Assembly (NCBI RefSeq): GCF_020532625.1
Contig: NZ_JAJAUY010000018.1
Coordinates: 1-64,000, forward strand
Source of the DNA: Streptomyces antimicrobicus
GTDB taxonomy: Bacteria > Actinomycetota > Actinomycetes > Streptomycetales > Streptomycetaceae
Direction: 5' to 3'
Length of the DNA stretch: 64,000 nt
The position numbers and the translations under genes were made by a program. The notes beneath the pieces are model-generated. The model ran no database searches. It was given only the letters and a program-made list of their open reading frames with translations, and was not told the origin of the DNA. How positions within the stretch are numbered: position 1 is the stretch's first letter; every line of letters begins with the position of its first letter. Positions 36,106 to 47,013 of this stretch are shown piece after piece.

Positions 36106-36307
36106 TCAGCCGAGCTTCCACAGCCGTACGCTGCCGTCAGCACTGCCACGGGCAAGGGTCCTGCCGTCAGGGCTGAATGCCATCGACGATGCTGCGGCGG
36201 CTGGGCCGCCGCAACGCGGGGGGCCGGTGCATCAGCGCCAGCGGATGGCCCTCGGCGCGAAAGGGCGGAGAGCCGACGAGCAGCTCATGGAGTACACATC
36301 CGAGCGC
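36106..36307 (-). pseudogene. Remnant of a Ser/Thr protein kinase with C-terminal WD40 repeats
   Basis: Reading leftward, 36307 to about 36225 encodes ALGCVLHELLVGSPPFRAEG plus HPLALMHR, the helix-F/G region of a PknB-type kinase domain. About 50 bp later and in another frame, 36190 to 36106 encodes MAFSPDGRTLARGSADGS then VRLWKLG and a stop, a terminal WD40 blade. Kinase-WD40 fusions are common in Streptomyces. Here the start of the kinase, the middle of the gene and most blades are gone and the frames disagree, so this is a deletion relic. It occupies most of the gap between the VOC and Nudix genes. Confidence 0.75.
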
Positions 36308-36496
36308 TGGACCGGCCGGTGACGCATGCGAGGACGACGTCGGCGGCGAAGCCGGATTCCCCCTTGGAGGCGTGCTCGGCGGCCGAGGACCGGCATGGGC
36401 GTACCCGACCCAGGACAGGAATGGTCGCAACGGGGATCGGGCACTTGCCGGACCCGAGACCCCGGCCCTGCCCGGACCGGCCGACGGGAGCGCGGA

Positions 36497-37000
36497 GTGA
36501 CCAAGGAATGGCTGCCACCGGAGGAGTTCGCCGCCACGCTGCCGAAGGCCGCGGTGTTCGGCGCGGTGTTCTTCACCGACGACGAGGACCGCCCCGTCCA
36601 GCTGCGCGCCACCTATTCCAGCATCCACCCCTGGCAGTGGCCCGGCGGTGTCGCCGAGCCGGGCGAACGCCCGTGGGAGACCGCCGTACGCGAGTGCCGG
36701 GAGGAGACCGGGCTCCTCGTGCCCGGACCACCTCGGCTCCTGGCCGCGGTGTTCGGTCTGCCCGGCGCCGACTGGCCGCTGAACACCGTCGGTTTCGTCT
36801 TCGACGGCGGCCGCCTCGACGCCGCGCGGCTCGCCGGCGTGCGGCTGGATCCGGACGAGCACGACGACGTGCGCGCCCTGTCGGTCCCCGACTGGCGCGA
36901 TCTGATGCCGGCCCGCGACCACGCCCGCCTGGAGGCGGTCATGGAGGCCCGCCGCACCGGCGTCCCGGCGTACTTCGACACCTGGGACTGGGAGTCGTAG
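36497..37000 (+). CDS. Nudix hydrolase
   Basis: 167 residues. The Nudix box is [20 protein letters not shown] followed by ETGLLV, with the metal-binding Glu cluster intact. Upstream is WQWPGG, downstream [13 protein letters not shown]. It hydrolyses a nucleoside diphosphate linked to an unknown moiety. GTG 36497 was chosen (G-C-GGAGTGA context with GGGAG upstream), as earlier codons read as Arg/Pro filler. It ends 22 bp before the LuxR-type gene on the same strand. Confidence 0.86.
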   Translation: MTKEWLPPEEFAATLPKAAVFGAVFFTDDEDRPVQLRATYSSIHPWQWPGGVAEPGERPWETAVRECREETGLLVPGPPRLLAAVFGLPGADWPLNTVGFVFDGGRLDAARLAGVRLDPDEHDDVRALSVPDWRDLMPARDHARLEAVMEARRTGVPAYFDTWDWES

Positions 37001-37022
37001 CCGGGCACCGGATAATGATCAG

Positions 37023-39917
37023 GTGACCACTCCAGTGATCTCGGCCCGCGAAGGCGACGTGCTCGCGCTGCTCGGGGAGCACCTCAGCAACGCGGAGATC
37101 GCCGCGCGGCTGTTCATCTCCGTCCGTACGGTCGAGTCGCACGTCTCGTCGCTGTTGCGCAAGCTGGAGCTGCCCGACCGGCGGGCGTTGGCCCGGCGTT
37201 CGGCCGAACTCGCCGACGCCCGGCGGCCGCAGCCGGCCCCCGTGATCCCGGCCCCGCTGACGACGTTCGTCGGACGGGCCCGGGAGCGCGGCGAGTTGAC
37301 CGACGCGATACGGACCCACCGGCAGGTGACCGCGGTCGGACCGGGCGGAGTGGGCAAGACGCGGCTCGCGCTGGCGGTGGCGGCGGAGATGGCCGGCGAC
37401 TTCGCCGACGGCGTGTGGTTCGTCGACCTGGTGCCCGTCACCGATCCGGGACGGGTCGGCGCGGCCGTCGCCGAGGCCCTCGGAGCGGCGGAACAACCCG
37501 GCCGCGGCATCGACGACGCGGTGGTGGCCGCGCTGTCGGACCGCGAGACGCTGCTCGTCCTGGACAACTGCGAGCACCTCGTCGACGGAGTGGCGCCCTT
37601 CGTCGAACGCCTGCTGGTGGCCTGCCCTCGGCTGCGCGTCCTCGCGACGAGCCGGGCCCGGCTGATGGTGCCGTTCGAGCGGGTCGCCCCCGTCCCTCCG
37701 CTGTCCCGGGTCGGCGGCGGCGCATCGGACGCGGTGACCTTGTTCCTGGAGCGCGCGGCGGCGGTCGGCCGGTCGCCGGAACCGGCCCTGCACGACCAGG
37801 TCGCGGCCCTGTGCGAACGGCTCGACGGCATGGCGCTCGCGATAGAACTGGCGGCGGCGCGCTGGCCCACGCTCGGGCTGGACGGCCTGACGGCCGGCCT
37901 GTCCGACCAGTTGCGGATCCTGGCCGGCGGCCCCCGCGCCGACGGCCGGCACCGGTCGGTGCGGGCCGTACTGGACTGGAGCCACGACCTGCTCCACCCG
38001 CAGGACCGGGCGCTGCTGCGGCGCGTGTCGGTGTTCGTCGCCCCGTTCTCGGTGGAGGCGGCCGTCTCCGTCGCCGCCTTCGCCCCGCTGAGCCCGGCCA
38101 CGGTCGCCGACGGGCTCGGCCGCCTCGCCGATCAGAGCCTGCTCACCGTGACCCGCTCCGCCGCCGGCACCCGCTACCAGGCGCTGGAGACGATCCGCCA
38201 GTACGGCACCGAGCACCTCACCGACGCCGCCGAGCTGACCGCCGTCCGGTCCCGGCACCTGGCGTGGTGCCTGGCCGCGGCGACGGCGCTGGTGGCGTCG
38301 GCGGACGGCGACGGGGTGCCGTCGGGCGCCGGGGGAGCGGACGTCCGGCCCGGCGACAGGGGAAGCGGATCGGCCGCGGGCGCGCCGCGGGCCCGGTTCG
38401 ACGCGGTGGCCGAGGACTGCCGGGCCGCCCTCGCCCGGTGCGCGGACGAGCCGGCGTACCGGGCCGACGCCCACCGCCTCGCCCTGCTGCTGGCCCGGCT
38501 GACCTTCACCCGTACCCTGCTCGGCGAGTCCCAGCAGCGCTTCGAGCAGGCGGCCGCCCTCGCCGGTGACGGCACCGCCGCCGCGGCGGCGCTCCGGCAG
38601 GCCGCCGGGGTGGCCGGGTGCCGCAGGACGGGCGAGGACATGTTCCGCCTGCACCGCGCCGCCGCGGACGCCGCCCTGCGGGCCGGCGACACCGGCAGCG
38701 CCGGCCGGGACCTGGCGGCGGCCGCCACCGTCGCCTACCGCTTCTCCAGCACGTTCACCCAGCTGCCCGCCACCGACGAGGTGAGGGCCACCCTCGCCGA
38801 GGCCCGAACCCTCACCACCGCCCCCGGCACCGGGTCCACCGCCCCCGGCACCGGCTCCACCGCCTCCGGCACCGCGTCCGCCGAGGCGGGCGATCCGGCC
38901 GCCGCCGCGGCCCTCGCGCTGGCCGAGGCGGCGGTGCTCGCCGACGCGTTCGGCGCGGTCCAGGGCGACGCCGACAACACGGCGCAGGAAACCGTCGCGT
39001 ACGCCGAGCGGGCCGTCGAACTCGCTCGCCGCACGGGCGACCCGATCGCCGAGTCCGCGGCCCTCGACGCGCTCTGCGGCGCCCGCAGCTGGGCCGGCGA
39101 CCCCTTCGGGGCCGCGGCCGCCGCCCGCCGCCGCGTCGACGTCCTGGCCCCCGCCCCCCGCACGCCCGCCGGCACGCACGAACAGGTGGACGCCCTCGCG
39201 ATGGCCGCCGGCAACGCCCTCGGCGTGGGACGGCTCCCGCAGGCCCGCCGGTTCGCCGGGCAGCTCGCCGGCCACCCGCTGCTGGCCGAGGCGGGCCACC
39301 ACGCCACCTCCTGGCTCCTCGTCGCGGAGGCACTCGCCGGCCACACCGACGCGGTCCTCACCACCAGCGGGAGGTTCCTCGACGCCTGGGAACACAGCGG
39401 CCGGCAGCGCTCGTTCGTCCTCGGGCCCGCCGCCGCGTCGGTCGCGATGGTCCACGGCCTGCGCGGTGACGACGACGCCCGCGCCCACTGGCTCGCGATC
39501 GCCGGTCAGGCCGGGCCCGCCCTGGACCACCGCCACGGCCACGGCGCCGTCTTCGACGCCCTGGTCCTGCTGCACCACGGGGACGCGGAGGCGGCCCTGC
39601 ACCGGCTGGCGCCGTCACCGCAGGAGGTCTGGAAGTGGGTCTGCTGGGTCTGGCTGCACTGGTACGTCGCCCTGCGCGCGGAGGCGGCGGTGCTCGCCGG
39701 GCATCCGCACGCCCGCGAGCGGATCGCCGACGCCCGCGGCGTGGTGGCCGGCAACCCCGTCGCCACCGCCCAGCTCGACCGTGCCGAGGCCCTGCTCGAC
39801 GGCGACCGGGACCGGCAGCTCGCCGCCGCGGCGGCCTTCGAGGCGGCCGGCTGCCCCTACCAGGCGGCCCGCACCCTGGTCCTGGCCGGCGGCGGCCTCA
39901 GCTCGCCGCCTGCTTGA
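37023..39917 (+). CDS. LuxR-type HTH/ATPase regulator with N-terminal DNA-binding domain
   Basis: 964 residues. Residues about 5-65 form a LuxR/GerE helix-turn-helix ([28 protein letters not shown]). An NB-ARC-like ATPase follows with P-loop [13 protein letters not shown] (about 110), Walker [11 protein letters not shown] and sensor [12 protein letters not shown] long helical, TPR-like C-terminus ends the protein. In LAL and SARP-type relatives the HTH is usually C-terminal, so this order is inverted. A Ser/Thr/Pro repeat ([19 protein letters not shown]) interrupts the C-terminal half near residue 600. GTG 37023 lacks a ribosome site but has GATAAT about 8 bases upstream, compatible with a leaderless transcript. 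Confidence 0.85.
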   Translation: MTTPVISAREGDVLALLGEHLSNAEIAARLFISVRTVESHVSSLLRKLELPDRRALARRSAELADARRPQPAPVIPAPLTTFVGRARERGELTDAIRTHRQVTAVGPGGVGKTRLALAVAAEMAGDFADGVWFVDLVPVTDPGRVGAAVAEALGAAEQPGRGIDDAVVAALSDRETLLVLDNCEHLVDGVAPFVERLLVACPRLRVLATSRARLMVPFERVAPVPPLSRVGGGASDAVTLFLERAAAVGRSPEPALHDQVAALCERLDGMALAIELAAARWPTLGLDGLTAGLSDQLRILAGGPRADGRHRSVRAVLDWSHDLLHPQDRALLRRVSVFVAPFSVEAAVSVAAFAPLSPATVADGLGRLADQSLLTVTRSAAGTRYQALETIRQYGTEHLTDAAELTAVRSRHLAWCLAAATALVASADGDGVPSGAGGADVRPGDRGSGSAAGAPRARFDAVAEDCRAALARCADEPAYRADAHRLALLLARLTFTRTLLGESQQRFEQAAALAGDGTAAAAALRQAAGVAGCRRTGEDMFRLHRAAADAALRAGDTGSAGRDLAAAATVAYRFSSTFTQLPATDEVRATLAEARTLTTAPGTGSTAPGTGSTASGTASAEAGDPAAAAALALAEAAVLADAFGAVQGDADNTAQETVAYAERAVELARRTGDPIAESAALDALCGARSWAGDPFGAAAAARRRVDVLAPAPRTPAGTHEQVDALAMAAGNALGVGRLPQARRFAGQLAGHPLLAEAGHHATSWLLVAEALAGHTDAVLTTSGRFLDAWEHSGRQRSFVLGPAAASVAMVHGLRGDDDARAHWLAIAGQAGPALDHRHGHGAVFDALVLLHHGDAEAALHRLAPSPQEVWKWVCWVWLHWYVALRAEAAVLAGHPHARERIADARGVVAGNPVATAQLDRAEALLDGDRDRQLAAAAAFEAAGCPYQAARTLVLAGGGLSSPPA

Positions 39918-40350
39918 CCAGCGCGGCGATCCGCTCCTCGACCTCGGGCGTGACCTCCGTCAGCGCGAAACCGGTCGCCCACATCGCACCGTCGTCCAGC
40001 CGCGCCGCGTCGTTGAACCCGAGCGTGGCGTAGCGCGCCTTGAACTTCGCCGCGCTCTGGAAGAAGCAGACCACCTTGCCGTCCCGGGCGTAGGCCGGCA
40101 TGCCGTACCAGAGCTTCGGCGCCAGGTCCGGGGCGTGGGTCGTGACGACCGCGTGGACGCGTTCGGCCATGACCCGGTCCGAGTCGGGCATTTCCGCGAT
40201 CTTCGCGAGCACGTCGCGCTCGGCCTCCGCCGCCTTCTCCGCCGCCGACCCGCGCCGGGCCGCCTTCTTCTGCTCCCGCGCGTGGTCCTTCATCGCGGCC
40301 CGCTCCTCGGCCGTGAATCCCTCGTAGGAGCTGTTGCCGTCACTGCTCAT
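39898..40350 (-). CDS. DUF1801/YdhG-like protein
   Basis: 150 residues. After a charged helical region ([17 protein letters not shown]), the C-terminal domain [23 protein letters not shown] and [38 protein letters not shown] match the DUF1801/iron-chaperone-like family. Function is not established. ATG 40350 was chosen; GTG 40356 is possible. The 3' end overlaps the LuxR-type gene end by 20 bp (convergent). Confidence 0.8.
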   Translation of the reverse strand: MSSDGNSSYEGFTAEERAAMKDHAREQKKAARRGSAAEKAAEAERDVLAKIAEMPDSDRVMAERVHAVVTTHAPDLAPKLWYGMPAYARDGKVVCFFQSAAKFKARYATLGFNDAARLDDGAMWATGFALTEVTPEVEERIAALVKQAAS

Positions 40351-40506
40351 GGTCACTGGTCACCCTTGTCGTCGTGAGCCCGCCGGGCCGGATCACCGTG
40401 CCCGTCCCGATCGCTGTGTCCCCATGGTGCCCCCGCCCGGACCCCCACCGCCTCCGTGCTCACCACGGAAAGACCACGGAAAGCCACCGGGCGCGGCCCC
40501 GCGTCC

Positions 40507-41343
40507 TCAGTGTCCGGCGGGCCGCGGTTTCCAGCCCCACGCGGTGAGCATGCCGGCCGACAGCGCGGCGCACGCGTCGGAGTCCAGGTACCGCACCGCC
40601 CGGTCGACGGCGTCCCCGTCGACCAGACCGGTCGCCAGCATCGCCGCCCGGCTGCGCTCCCAGGTGTCCGCCCAGAACCGGCTGATGGGGCTGCCCGGCA
40701 CCAGCGGCGGCACATGGATCTCGGCGGCGACCCGTTCGAGCCCGGCCGCGCGCAGCAGCTGCGGGTAGGACGGCACCCACGACACGTCGGTGCCGATCGT
40801 GGCCCGCAGCCCCTGCCACATCGCCCGCATCACCTCGGTGTACGGCGTCCCGGGCGCCCGGTCGCTCGTCAGGTCCACGGCGTCGCTGAGCACCAGCACC
40901 CCACCGGGCTCGACGAGTTCGGCCAGGGCCGTGATCAGCCGGTCCCGTTCGGGCAGGTGCATCAGCACGAACCGCGCGTGGACGAGCCGGTACCGGCCGG
41001 CGGAGGCGAAGTCCGGGCGCGTGATGTCGGTCTCCAGCACCTGGAGGCCCGGCACCGGGCGTTCGGCGAGGAAGCGCACGTCGCGGTCCACGGCGAGGAC
41101 GTCCGCCACTTCGGCCTCGGCCAGCAGCCGGCGCGCGAGCGTGCCCGTGCCGGCGCCCACGTCGAGGCAGCGCCATCCGGGACCGGCCCCGAGCGCCCGC
41201 AGCCGCGCGAGGGAGAAGTCGTCGTAGGCGAGGGCGCCGAAGTCGATGCGCTCGCCCTCGCCCGCCTGCTCGGGCCGGAACACGGCCTCGCCGTAGTGCC
41301 CGCGCCCGCCTCCCGGCGCGTCCCCGTTCGCAGCGGTGCTCAC
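40507..41343 (-). CDS. SAM-dependent methyltransferase
   Basis: 278 residues. CLDVGAGTGTLARRLLAEA is motif I, VLAVDRDVRFL motif II, and HARFVLMHLPERDRLITALAELVEPGGVLVLSD carries motifs IV-V. It belongs to the class I small-molecule methyltransferases; substrate unknown. GTG 41343 follows GGAGGAGGT by 8 bases. Confidence 0.85.
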   Translation of the reverse strand: MSTAANGDAPGGGRGHYGEAVFRPEQAGEGERIDFGALAYDDFSLARLRALGAGPGWRCLDVGAGTGTLARRLLAEAEVADVLAVDRDVRFLAERPVPGLQVLETDITRPDFASAGRYRLVHARFVLMHLPERDRLITALAELVEPGGVLVLSDAVDLTSDRAPGTPYTEVMRAMWQGLRATIGTDVSWVPSYPQLLRAAGLERVAAEIHVPPLVPGSPISRFWADTWERSRAAMLATGLVDGDAVDRAVRYLDSDACAALSAGMLTAWGWKPRPAGH

Positions 41344-41506
41344 GGCCGGACCTCCTCCTACCCTCGGGACCCCGCGGGCCGGCTGTCGCGGGCCCGCAAT
41401 CCCACCGATCGTCCACGGCCGGTCGCCCGCACCGCCGAGGCGCGCCGCACCTGAGCCGATCGGCCCAAGGGCGCGGCCCTCGTGCCGGGAGCGACGAGGT
41501 GACACG

Positions 41507-41544
41507 GCGCGGGCCGCCTCCCCGGTGGGGGAGGCGGCCCGCGC
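41507..41544 (-). terminator. 17-bp perfect hairpin after the secreted protein gene
   Basis: Arms 41507-41523 and 41528-41544 are fully complementary around GGTG. It lies 20 bp beyond the stop of the leftward secreted-protein gene and 164 bp before the methyltransferase start, the expected place for a terminator. It is the longest perfect GC hairpin seen in the window. No U-run. Confidence 0.7.
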
Positions 41545-41564
41545 CCGTCATGCGGCGACCGGGA

Positions 41565-41939
41565 TCAGCACTCGCGCAGGCCAGGCGCCGGGTCCACGGA
41601 GGTGTGGACGTCCACCGCCGGCACGTTGCCCCACTGGCCGTTGTCCAGCTGCGTCCAGTACCAGACGTTGTTGCCGCCGGCGTGGCTGTCACCGCGACCC
41701 CAGCACTGGAACCAGCTGAAGCCGGTGTTCAGCGGCCCGCGCACCGCGGAGCTGTACGAGCGGTGCGCGTAGCCCTTGGCCCCGGCCCGGTTCCCGCACC
41801 ACAGCTTGCCGTCGGCGCGGACCCCGCATTCGGCCGCGGGGGCCTGCGGCGCGGCCTGGGCGGAGGCGGCGGGCCAGGCCAGGCCCGTGGTGAGCGCGAC
41901 GGCGGCAACACCGAGCGAGAGCTTCGTACGTGCGGACAT
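41565..41939 (-). CDS. Secreted Cys-rich SH3-like protein
   Basis: 124 residues. The signal peptide has KLSLGVAAVALTTGLAWPAASAQA with cleavage near ASAQAA. The mature part has paired cysteines (ECGVRADGKLWCGNRAGA, FQCWGRG, LREC) and aromatic motifs (YAHRSYSSAVRGPLNTGFSW) similar to bacterial SH3-like secreted proteins of Streptomyces. A binding target cannot be inferred. ATG 41939 with AAGGAGG 5 bases upstream. Confidence 0.78.
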   Translation of the reverse strand: MSARTKLSLGVAAVALTTGLAWPAASAQAAPQAPAAECGVRADGKLWCGNRAGAKGYAHRSYSSAVRGPLNTGFSWFQCWGRGDSHAGGNNVWYWTQLDNGQWGNVPAVDVHTSVDPAPGLREC

Positions 41940-42911
<972 letters not shown>

Positions 42912-43135
42912 TGGCCCCCGCGGAGTTGGCCCCACCCCTCCGTACGACCCGCCGCCGGCCCACCGGACGCGGCCGGATCCGGTCGACGACGCGCGACGCG
43001 AGAGCGCCCGACCACGATGCCGTGGTCCCCTTGCCCCCGCAGTCCCTCACCGGGCCCTCCCGGCACCCCCGCGCATGAACGGGTCCGAAATGGACAGCCG
43101 CCCTGGGAAGGGACGCCCAGGGAGATGAGGTCGCC

Positions 43136-44494
43136 GTGTCTCGCGACGGAAGCGGCGGTGACGCAACCGGTCGCGACGGATCAGCCCGCCGTGCCGGGAC
43201 CGCCTGGTGGCGCCGACGGCTGGCGCCGGCGCTCGCCGCCACCCGAGCACGGCTGCGCGCGGCCTCCGAGGGCCCCGAGGCCGAGGCTGACACCGACTCC
43301 GTCCCCGCCCCCGGCCCGGGCCCCGTCCCCGGTCCCGGCCCGGGCTCCGGCTCCGGGAACGCCCCCACCCCGCCCGCCTCCACCCCGGCTCACGGCAGCA
43401 TCCCGCGTCCGCCACCCGTCGACGTCCTCCCCTGGGGTCTACGGGTGGCGGCCGAGGCCGGGTGGCGCCTCCTGGTGATCGCGGGCGGCCTCTGGTTGCT
43501 GTTCCACGTCTTCTCCGCCCTGCGCATCGTGGTGCTGGCCTTCGCGGTGGCCCTGCTGGTCACGGCGCTGCTCCAGCCCACGGTGGCCCGGTTGCAGCGG
43601 CACGGGCTGCCGCGCGGCCCGGCGACCGCCCTCACCTCGATCTGCGGGTTCGTCCTGCTGGGCCTGGCCGGCTGGTTCGTGGTCTGGCAGGTCATGGACA
43701 ACGCGGGCGTCCTCACCGACCGCGTACGCGAAGGCGTCGAGGAACTGGAGCAGTGGCTGCTGCGCAGCCCCCTGCACGTGACGCAGAAGCAGATCAACTC
43801 CGTCGCCGACGCCCTGAGCGACGGCCTCGCCTCCGGCAGCGGCATCGCCGCCCAGGGCCTGCGCGGGGTCACCGTGCTCTTGGAAATCCTGACCGGTGCG
43901 CTGCTCGTGGTCTTCTGCACCCTCTTCCTGCTCTACGACGGCGCCCGCATCTGGCGCTGGACCCTGAAGGTCGTCCCCGCCACCGCCCGCCCCGCCGTGG
44001 CGGCCTGCGGCCCCGCCGCCTGGCGGACGTTGACCTCCTACGTCCGCGGCTCCGTCGTCGTCGCCCTCGTCGACGCGGTGTTCATCGGGCTCGGCGTGTA
44101 CTTCCTCGGGGTGCCCCTCGCCGTCCCGCTGGCCGTCTTCATCTTCCTGTTCTCCTTCATCCCGCTGGTGGGCGCCGTGGTGTCAGGCGCCCTGGCGGTG
44201 CTCGTCGCGCTCGTCACGGAGGGGCTCTTCGCCGCCGCGATGGTGCTCATGGTCGTGCTGGTCGTGCAGCAGATCGAGGGACACGTCCTGCAGCCGTTCA
44301 TCCTCGGCAGGGCGGTCCGGGTGCACCCGCTCGGCGTGGTGCTCGCCGTGACGACGGGCGGCACGGTCGCGGGAATCGGCGGGGCGGTGGTCGCCGTGCC
44401 TCTGGTCGCGGTCCTCAACACCGTGATCACACAACTCCACCGGACCGCCACCACCCCTACCACCGCCCCGGCTCCCACCGGTCCGGCGCCGTAG
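43136..44494 (+). CDS. AI-2E family transporter (PerM-like)
   Basis: 452 residues. An N-terminal cytoplasmic region with Arg-rich and alternating Pro-Gly segments (PGPGPVPGPGPGSGSG) precedes about eight membrane helices. The conserved C-terminal block FIFLFSFIPLVGAVVSGALAV and QQIEGHVLQPFILGRAVRVHP is diagnostic of the AI-2E/UPF0118 family. The transported solute is uncertain despite the name. GTG 43136 with GATGAGG upstream. The YihY gene follows after 67 bp. Confidence 0.88.
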   Translation: MSRDGSGGDATGRDGSARRAGTAWWRRRLAPALAATRARLRAASEGPEAEADTDSVPAPGPGPVPGPGPGSGSGNAPTPPASTPAHGSIPRPPPVDVLPWGLRVAAEAGWRLLVIAGGLWLLFHVFSALRIVVLAFAVALLVTALLQPTVARLQRHGLPRGPATALTSICGFVLLGLAGWFVVWQVMDNAGVLTDRVREGVEELEQWLLRSPLHVTQKQINSVADALSDGLASGSGIAAQGLRGVTVLLEILTGALLVVFCTLFLLYDGARIWRWTLKVVPATARPAVAACGPAAWRTLTSYVRGSVVVALVDAVFIGLGVYFLGVPLAVPLAVFIFLFSFIPLVGAVVSGALAVLVALVTEGLFAAAMVLMVVLVVQQIEGHVLQPFILGRAVRVHPLGVVLAVTTGGTVAGIGGAVVAVPLVAVLNTVITQLHRTATTPTTAPAPTGPAP

Positions 44495-44561
44495 GGAATC
44501 CCGGCGAGGATTCCGGTCGACCCGCGGGTTTGGCCCGGCCGGAGCGGGACAGGCGCGCGGC

Positions 44562-45656
44562 ATGGGTATCGGCAAGGAACCGGAAACGGGAGCGGCAGCG
44601 GAAGCCGTGTCGGACGAGGGCGCGCCCGACGGGCCCTCCGAGCTCGGCGCTCGTTCGTGGCGGGCGGTCCTGCGGCGGACGTGGCACGAGTTCGAGGACG
44701 ACGAGCTGTTCGACCGCGCGGCAGCGCTGACGTACTACAGCGTCCTGTCGTTCTTCCCGGCGCTCCTGGTCCTGGTGTCGCTGCTGGGCATCGCCGGCAA
44801 GTCGGCCACCGAAGCGATCCTCGGGAACCTGGAGAAGCTGGCTCCCGGCACGGTGCGCGACGTCGTCGCCGACGCCGTGCGCCAGCTCCAGGGCAGCGCC
44901 GGACTGGGGTCCCTCCTCGCGGTCCTCGGTCTGCTCGGCGCGATCTGGTCCGCCTCCAGCTACATCGCGGCCTTCATCCGCGCCTCCAACGCCGTCTACG
45001 ACATCCCGGAGGGCCGCCCCGTCTGGAAGGTGCTGCCGCTGCGGCTGGCCCTGACGACCGGGTTGATGATCATGGCCTGCGTCGGGATGCTCATCGTGGT
45101 CGTCACCGGCACCCTGGCCCGGCGCACGGGAGCCGCGCTCGGGATCGGCGAGACGGCCGTGACGGTCTGGTCGATCGCGAAATGGCCGGTCCTGGTCCTC
45201 CTGGCGACGGTCATGATCGCGGTCCTGTACTGGGCCGCCCCGAACGCCAAGGGCCGCGGCTTCCGCTGGCTCACCCCCGGCAGCCTCCTCGCGCTGCTGA
45301 TCTGGATGCTCAGCTCCGCCGGGTTCGCCGTCTACATCGCCAACTTCGGTTCCTACAACAAGATCTACGGCACCCTGGCCGGTGTCATCGTCTTCTTCGT
45401 CTGGCTGTGGATCACCAACCTGGCCGTCCTGCTCGGCCTGGAGTTCGACGCCGAGCTGAGCAGACAACGCGCCATCCTCGGCGGCCTACCGCCCGAGCAG
45501 GAGCCGTACGTCGAACCCCGCGACACCAGCACATGGCCGGAGCGGCAGAACGACAACCATGAGGACGGCGACGGCCGCGACCACAAGGCCGCCGACGCCG
45601 ACGCCGACGCCGACGGCCGCGACCGCAAGGACGTTGACGGCGACCGCCTCGCCTAG
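44562..45656 (+). CDS. YihY/virulence-factor BrkB family membrane protein
   Basis: 364 residues. DRAAALTYYSVLSFFPALLVLVSLLG is the family signature in the first helix. Five more membrane helices follow, with YIAAFIRASNAVYDIPEGRPVWK and FGSYNKIYGTLAGVIVFFVWLWITNLAVLLGLEFDAEL. The C-terminal 45 residues are acidic and repetitive (DADADADGRD). Once called ribonuclease BN, the family is now of unknown function. ATG 44562. Confidence 0.88.
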   Translation: MGIGKEPETGAAAEAVSDEGAPDGPSELGARSWRAVLRRTWHEFEDDELFDRAAALTYYSVLSFFPALLVLVSLLGIAGKSATEAILGNLEKLAPGTVRDVVADAVRQLQGSAGLGSLLAVLGLLGAIWSASSYIAAFIRASNAVYDIPEGRPVWKVLPLRLALTTGLMIMACVGMLIVVVTGTLARRTGAALGIGETAVTVWSIAKWPVLVLLATVMIAVLYWAAPNAKGRGFRWLTPGSLLALLIWMLSSAGFAVYIANFGSYNKIYGTLAGVIVFFVWLWITNLAVLLGLEFDAELSRQRAILGGLPPEQEPYVEPRDTSTWPERQNDNHEDGDGRDHKAADADADADGRDRKDVDGDRLA

Positions 45657-45837
45657 ACCGCGGCGCGGAGCATCCGCCGCAGCGCCCTGCGTGCGGCCCA
45701 GGTCATCAGCCGCACCCCCCAGATGCTCAGGTGCAGGCAGCCCCGGCGGGCGACGGCGCGGGGCGTCCAGCGGGCCAGGGCCCGGCGGCGACGCCACGCG
45801 CGTCGCCGCCGCCCCGGCCGCCGCCCGGCGGCGGTTC

Positions 45838-46104
45838 TCACGCGTGTCTCCGGCCCGCGACCAGGCGGTACAGAGCCAGCAGGATGAGGGAACCGACGAT
45901 GGCGGCGATCCACGTGGACAGCTCGAAGAAGCCGTCGACGGAGTCGACGCCGAAGATGACCTTGCCGAGCCATCCTCCGAGAAGGCCGCCGGCAATGCCG
46001 ATCAGAATGGTGATGAAGAAGCCACCGGGGTCCCGCCCCGGCATCAAGAGCTTCGCGATGATCCCCGCGAGGAGACCCAGGAGGATCCAACCCAGGATGC
46101 CCAT
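45838..46104 (-). CDS. GlsB/YeaQ/YmgE family membrane protein
   Basis: 88 residues. MGILGWILLGLLAGIIAKLL, GRDPGGFFITILIGIAGGLLGGWLGKVIFG and WIAAIVGSLILLALYRLVAG form three helices with the Gly-zipper pattern of transglycosylase-associated proteins. The family is often stress-induced. ATG 46104 with AGAGGTG 6 bases upstream. Confidence 0.88.
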   Translation of the reverse strand: MGILGWILLGLLAGIIAKLLMPGRDPGGFFITILIGIAGGLLGGWLGKVIFGVDSVDGFFELSTWIAAIVGSLILLALYRLVAGRRHA

Positions 46105-46208
46105 GAAGCACCTCTCGTCGACGTACGGACTGTCTGCCCTGCGTCTACGCCGACTCCCCGATTCCAAACATGAAAGGCACCCCGGAATGCCCGCCGAGCG
46201 GGACGCCG

Positions 46209-46742
46209 TCACCGCCAGTAGGCGAGGGTTCCGCTGTCGGCGGGCCGGGTGGACATGAAGACCTGCGCGCCGGCCCGCCACTCGCCGGTCACGTACCGGC
46301 CGCTGGCCCGGCTCTCGAAGAGCCCGTCACGCACCGTGAAGCGCTGGTTGGCGTTGCCCTTGCAGTTCCACAGGACGGGGTTCTTCCAGCCCCCTTCCGG
46401 GGAGTCCATGCACAGGCCGAGGTTGTAGGACGGGTGGAAGTACCAGCCGCCCTCCTTCGCCCTCTCCATGCACCACAACTGGTTGGCACCTCCGTTGCGG
46501 TGCCAGGTGATGATCTTGGCGCCCTTGCCCCCGCCTCCCTGCACATCGAGGTAGTAGCCGGTCTTCGCGTTCCGGTAGGTGTTCCTCTGCTCGCACTTGT
46601 CCGGTGCGGCGAGGCTGGTCGCGGATGCCCCGGGCGAGCCTGCCCCGGGCGCCGCCGCAGCGGTCGGCGCGCCCGCCAACGCGACGGCTCCGCCGAACGC
46701 GAGCACCGCCGCCGTGGAGACCAGCCTCGTGCGTCGCTTCAT
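46209..46742 (-). CDS. Secreted ricin-type beta-trefoil lectin-like protein
   Basis: 177 residues. The signal peptide is LVSTAAVLAFGGAVALAGAPTAAAA. The mature domain YRNAKTGYYLDVQGGGGKGAKIITWHRNGGANQLW and LGLCMDSPEGGWKNPVLWNCKGNANQRF shows the QxW-like repeats of RICIN folds, about two and a half repeats. It may bind carbohydrate; no enzymatic domain is attached. ATG 46742 follows GGAGGAGGAGAGG. Confidence 0.8.
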   Translation of the reverse strand: MKRRTRLVSTAAVLAFGGAVALAGAPTAAAAPGAGSPGASATSLAAPDKCEQRNTYRNAKTGYYLDVQGGGGKGAKIITWHRNGGANQLWCMERAKEGGWYFHPSYNLGLCMDSPEGGWKNPVLWNCKGNANQRFTVRDGLFESRASGRYVTGEWRAGAQVFMSTRPADSGTLAYWR

Positions 46743-47013
46743 CAGGTCCTCTCCTCCTCCGTCCGGGACGGGTGCCCGGACTCGGGACCGACTGTGACGG
46801 CCGGATCGCCGCCGCACCCACAGGTGCCGGCCGACTGGGGACCGTACGGGACGTCCCGGGCCGTGACGTGCTGGGACGCGCCGTCCCGTGACGCGGCGGT
46901 GGGACGGCCGGGCGGCCGGCGATCCGGTCCGCTCCCGGCTTGTCGGCCGGGAGCGGGCCGGAGGGCGCCGTAGGGTGGCCGCAGCCGACGTACAGCTCGG
47001 GCGAGGAGTGGCC

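Noticed and set aside
36232..36612. RSDVYS motif read leftward as the kinase subdomain VIII/IX of a live gene
   Set aside because: It is an overlapping-frame coincidence with ALGCVLHEL; the consistent kinase match is in the other frame and no complete domain exists.
45653..46111. Leftward open frame between the YihY and GlsB genes
   Set aside because: It overlaps the GlsB/YeaQ gene in another frame and its unique part has no start, ribosome site or motif beyond a short Arg-rich end.
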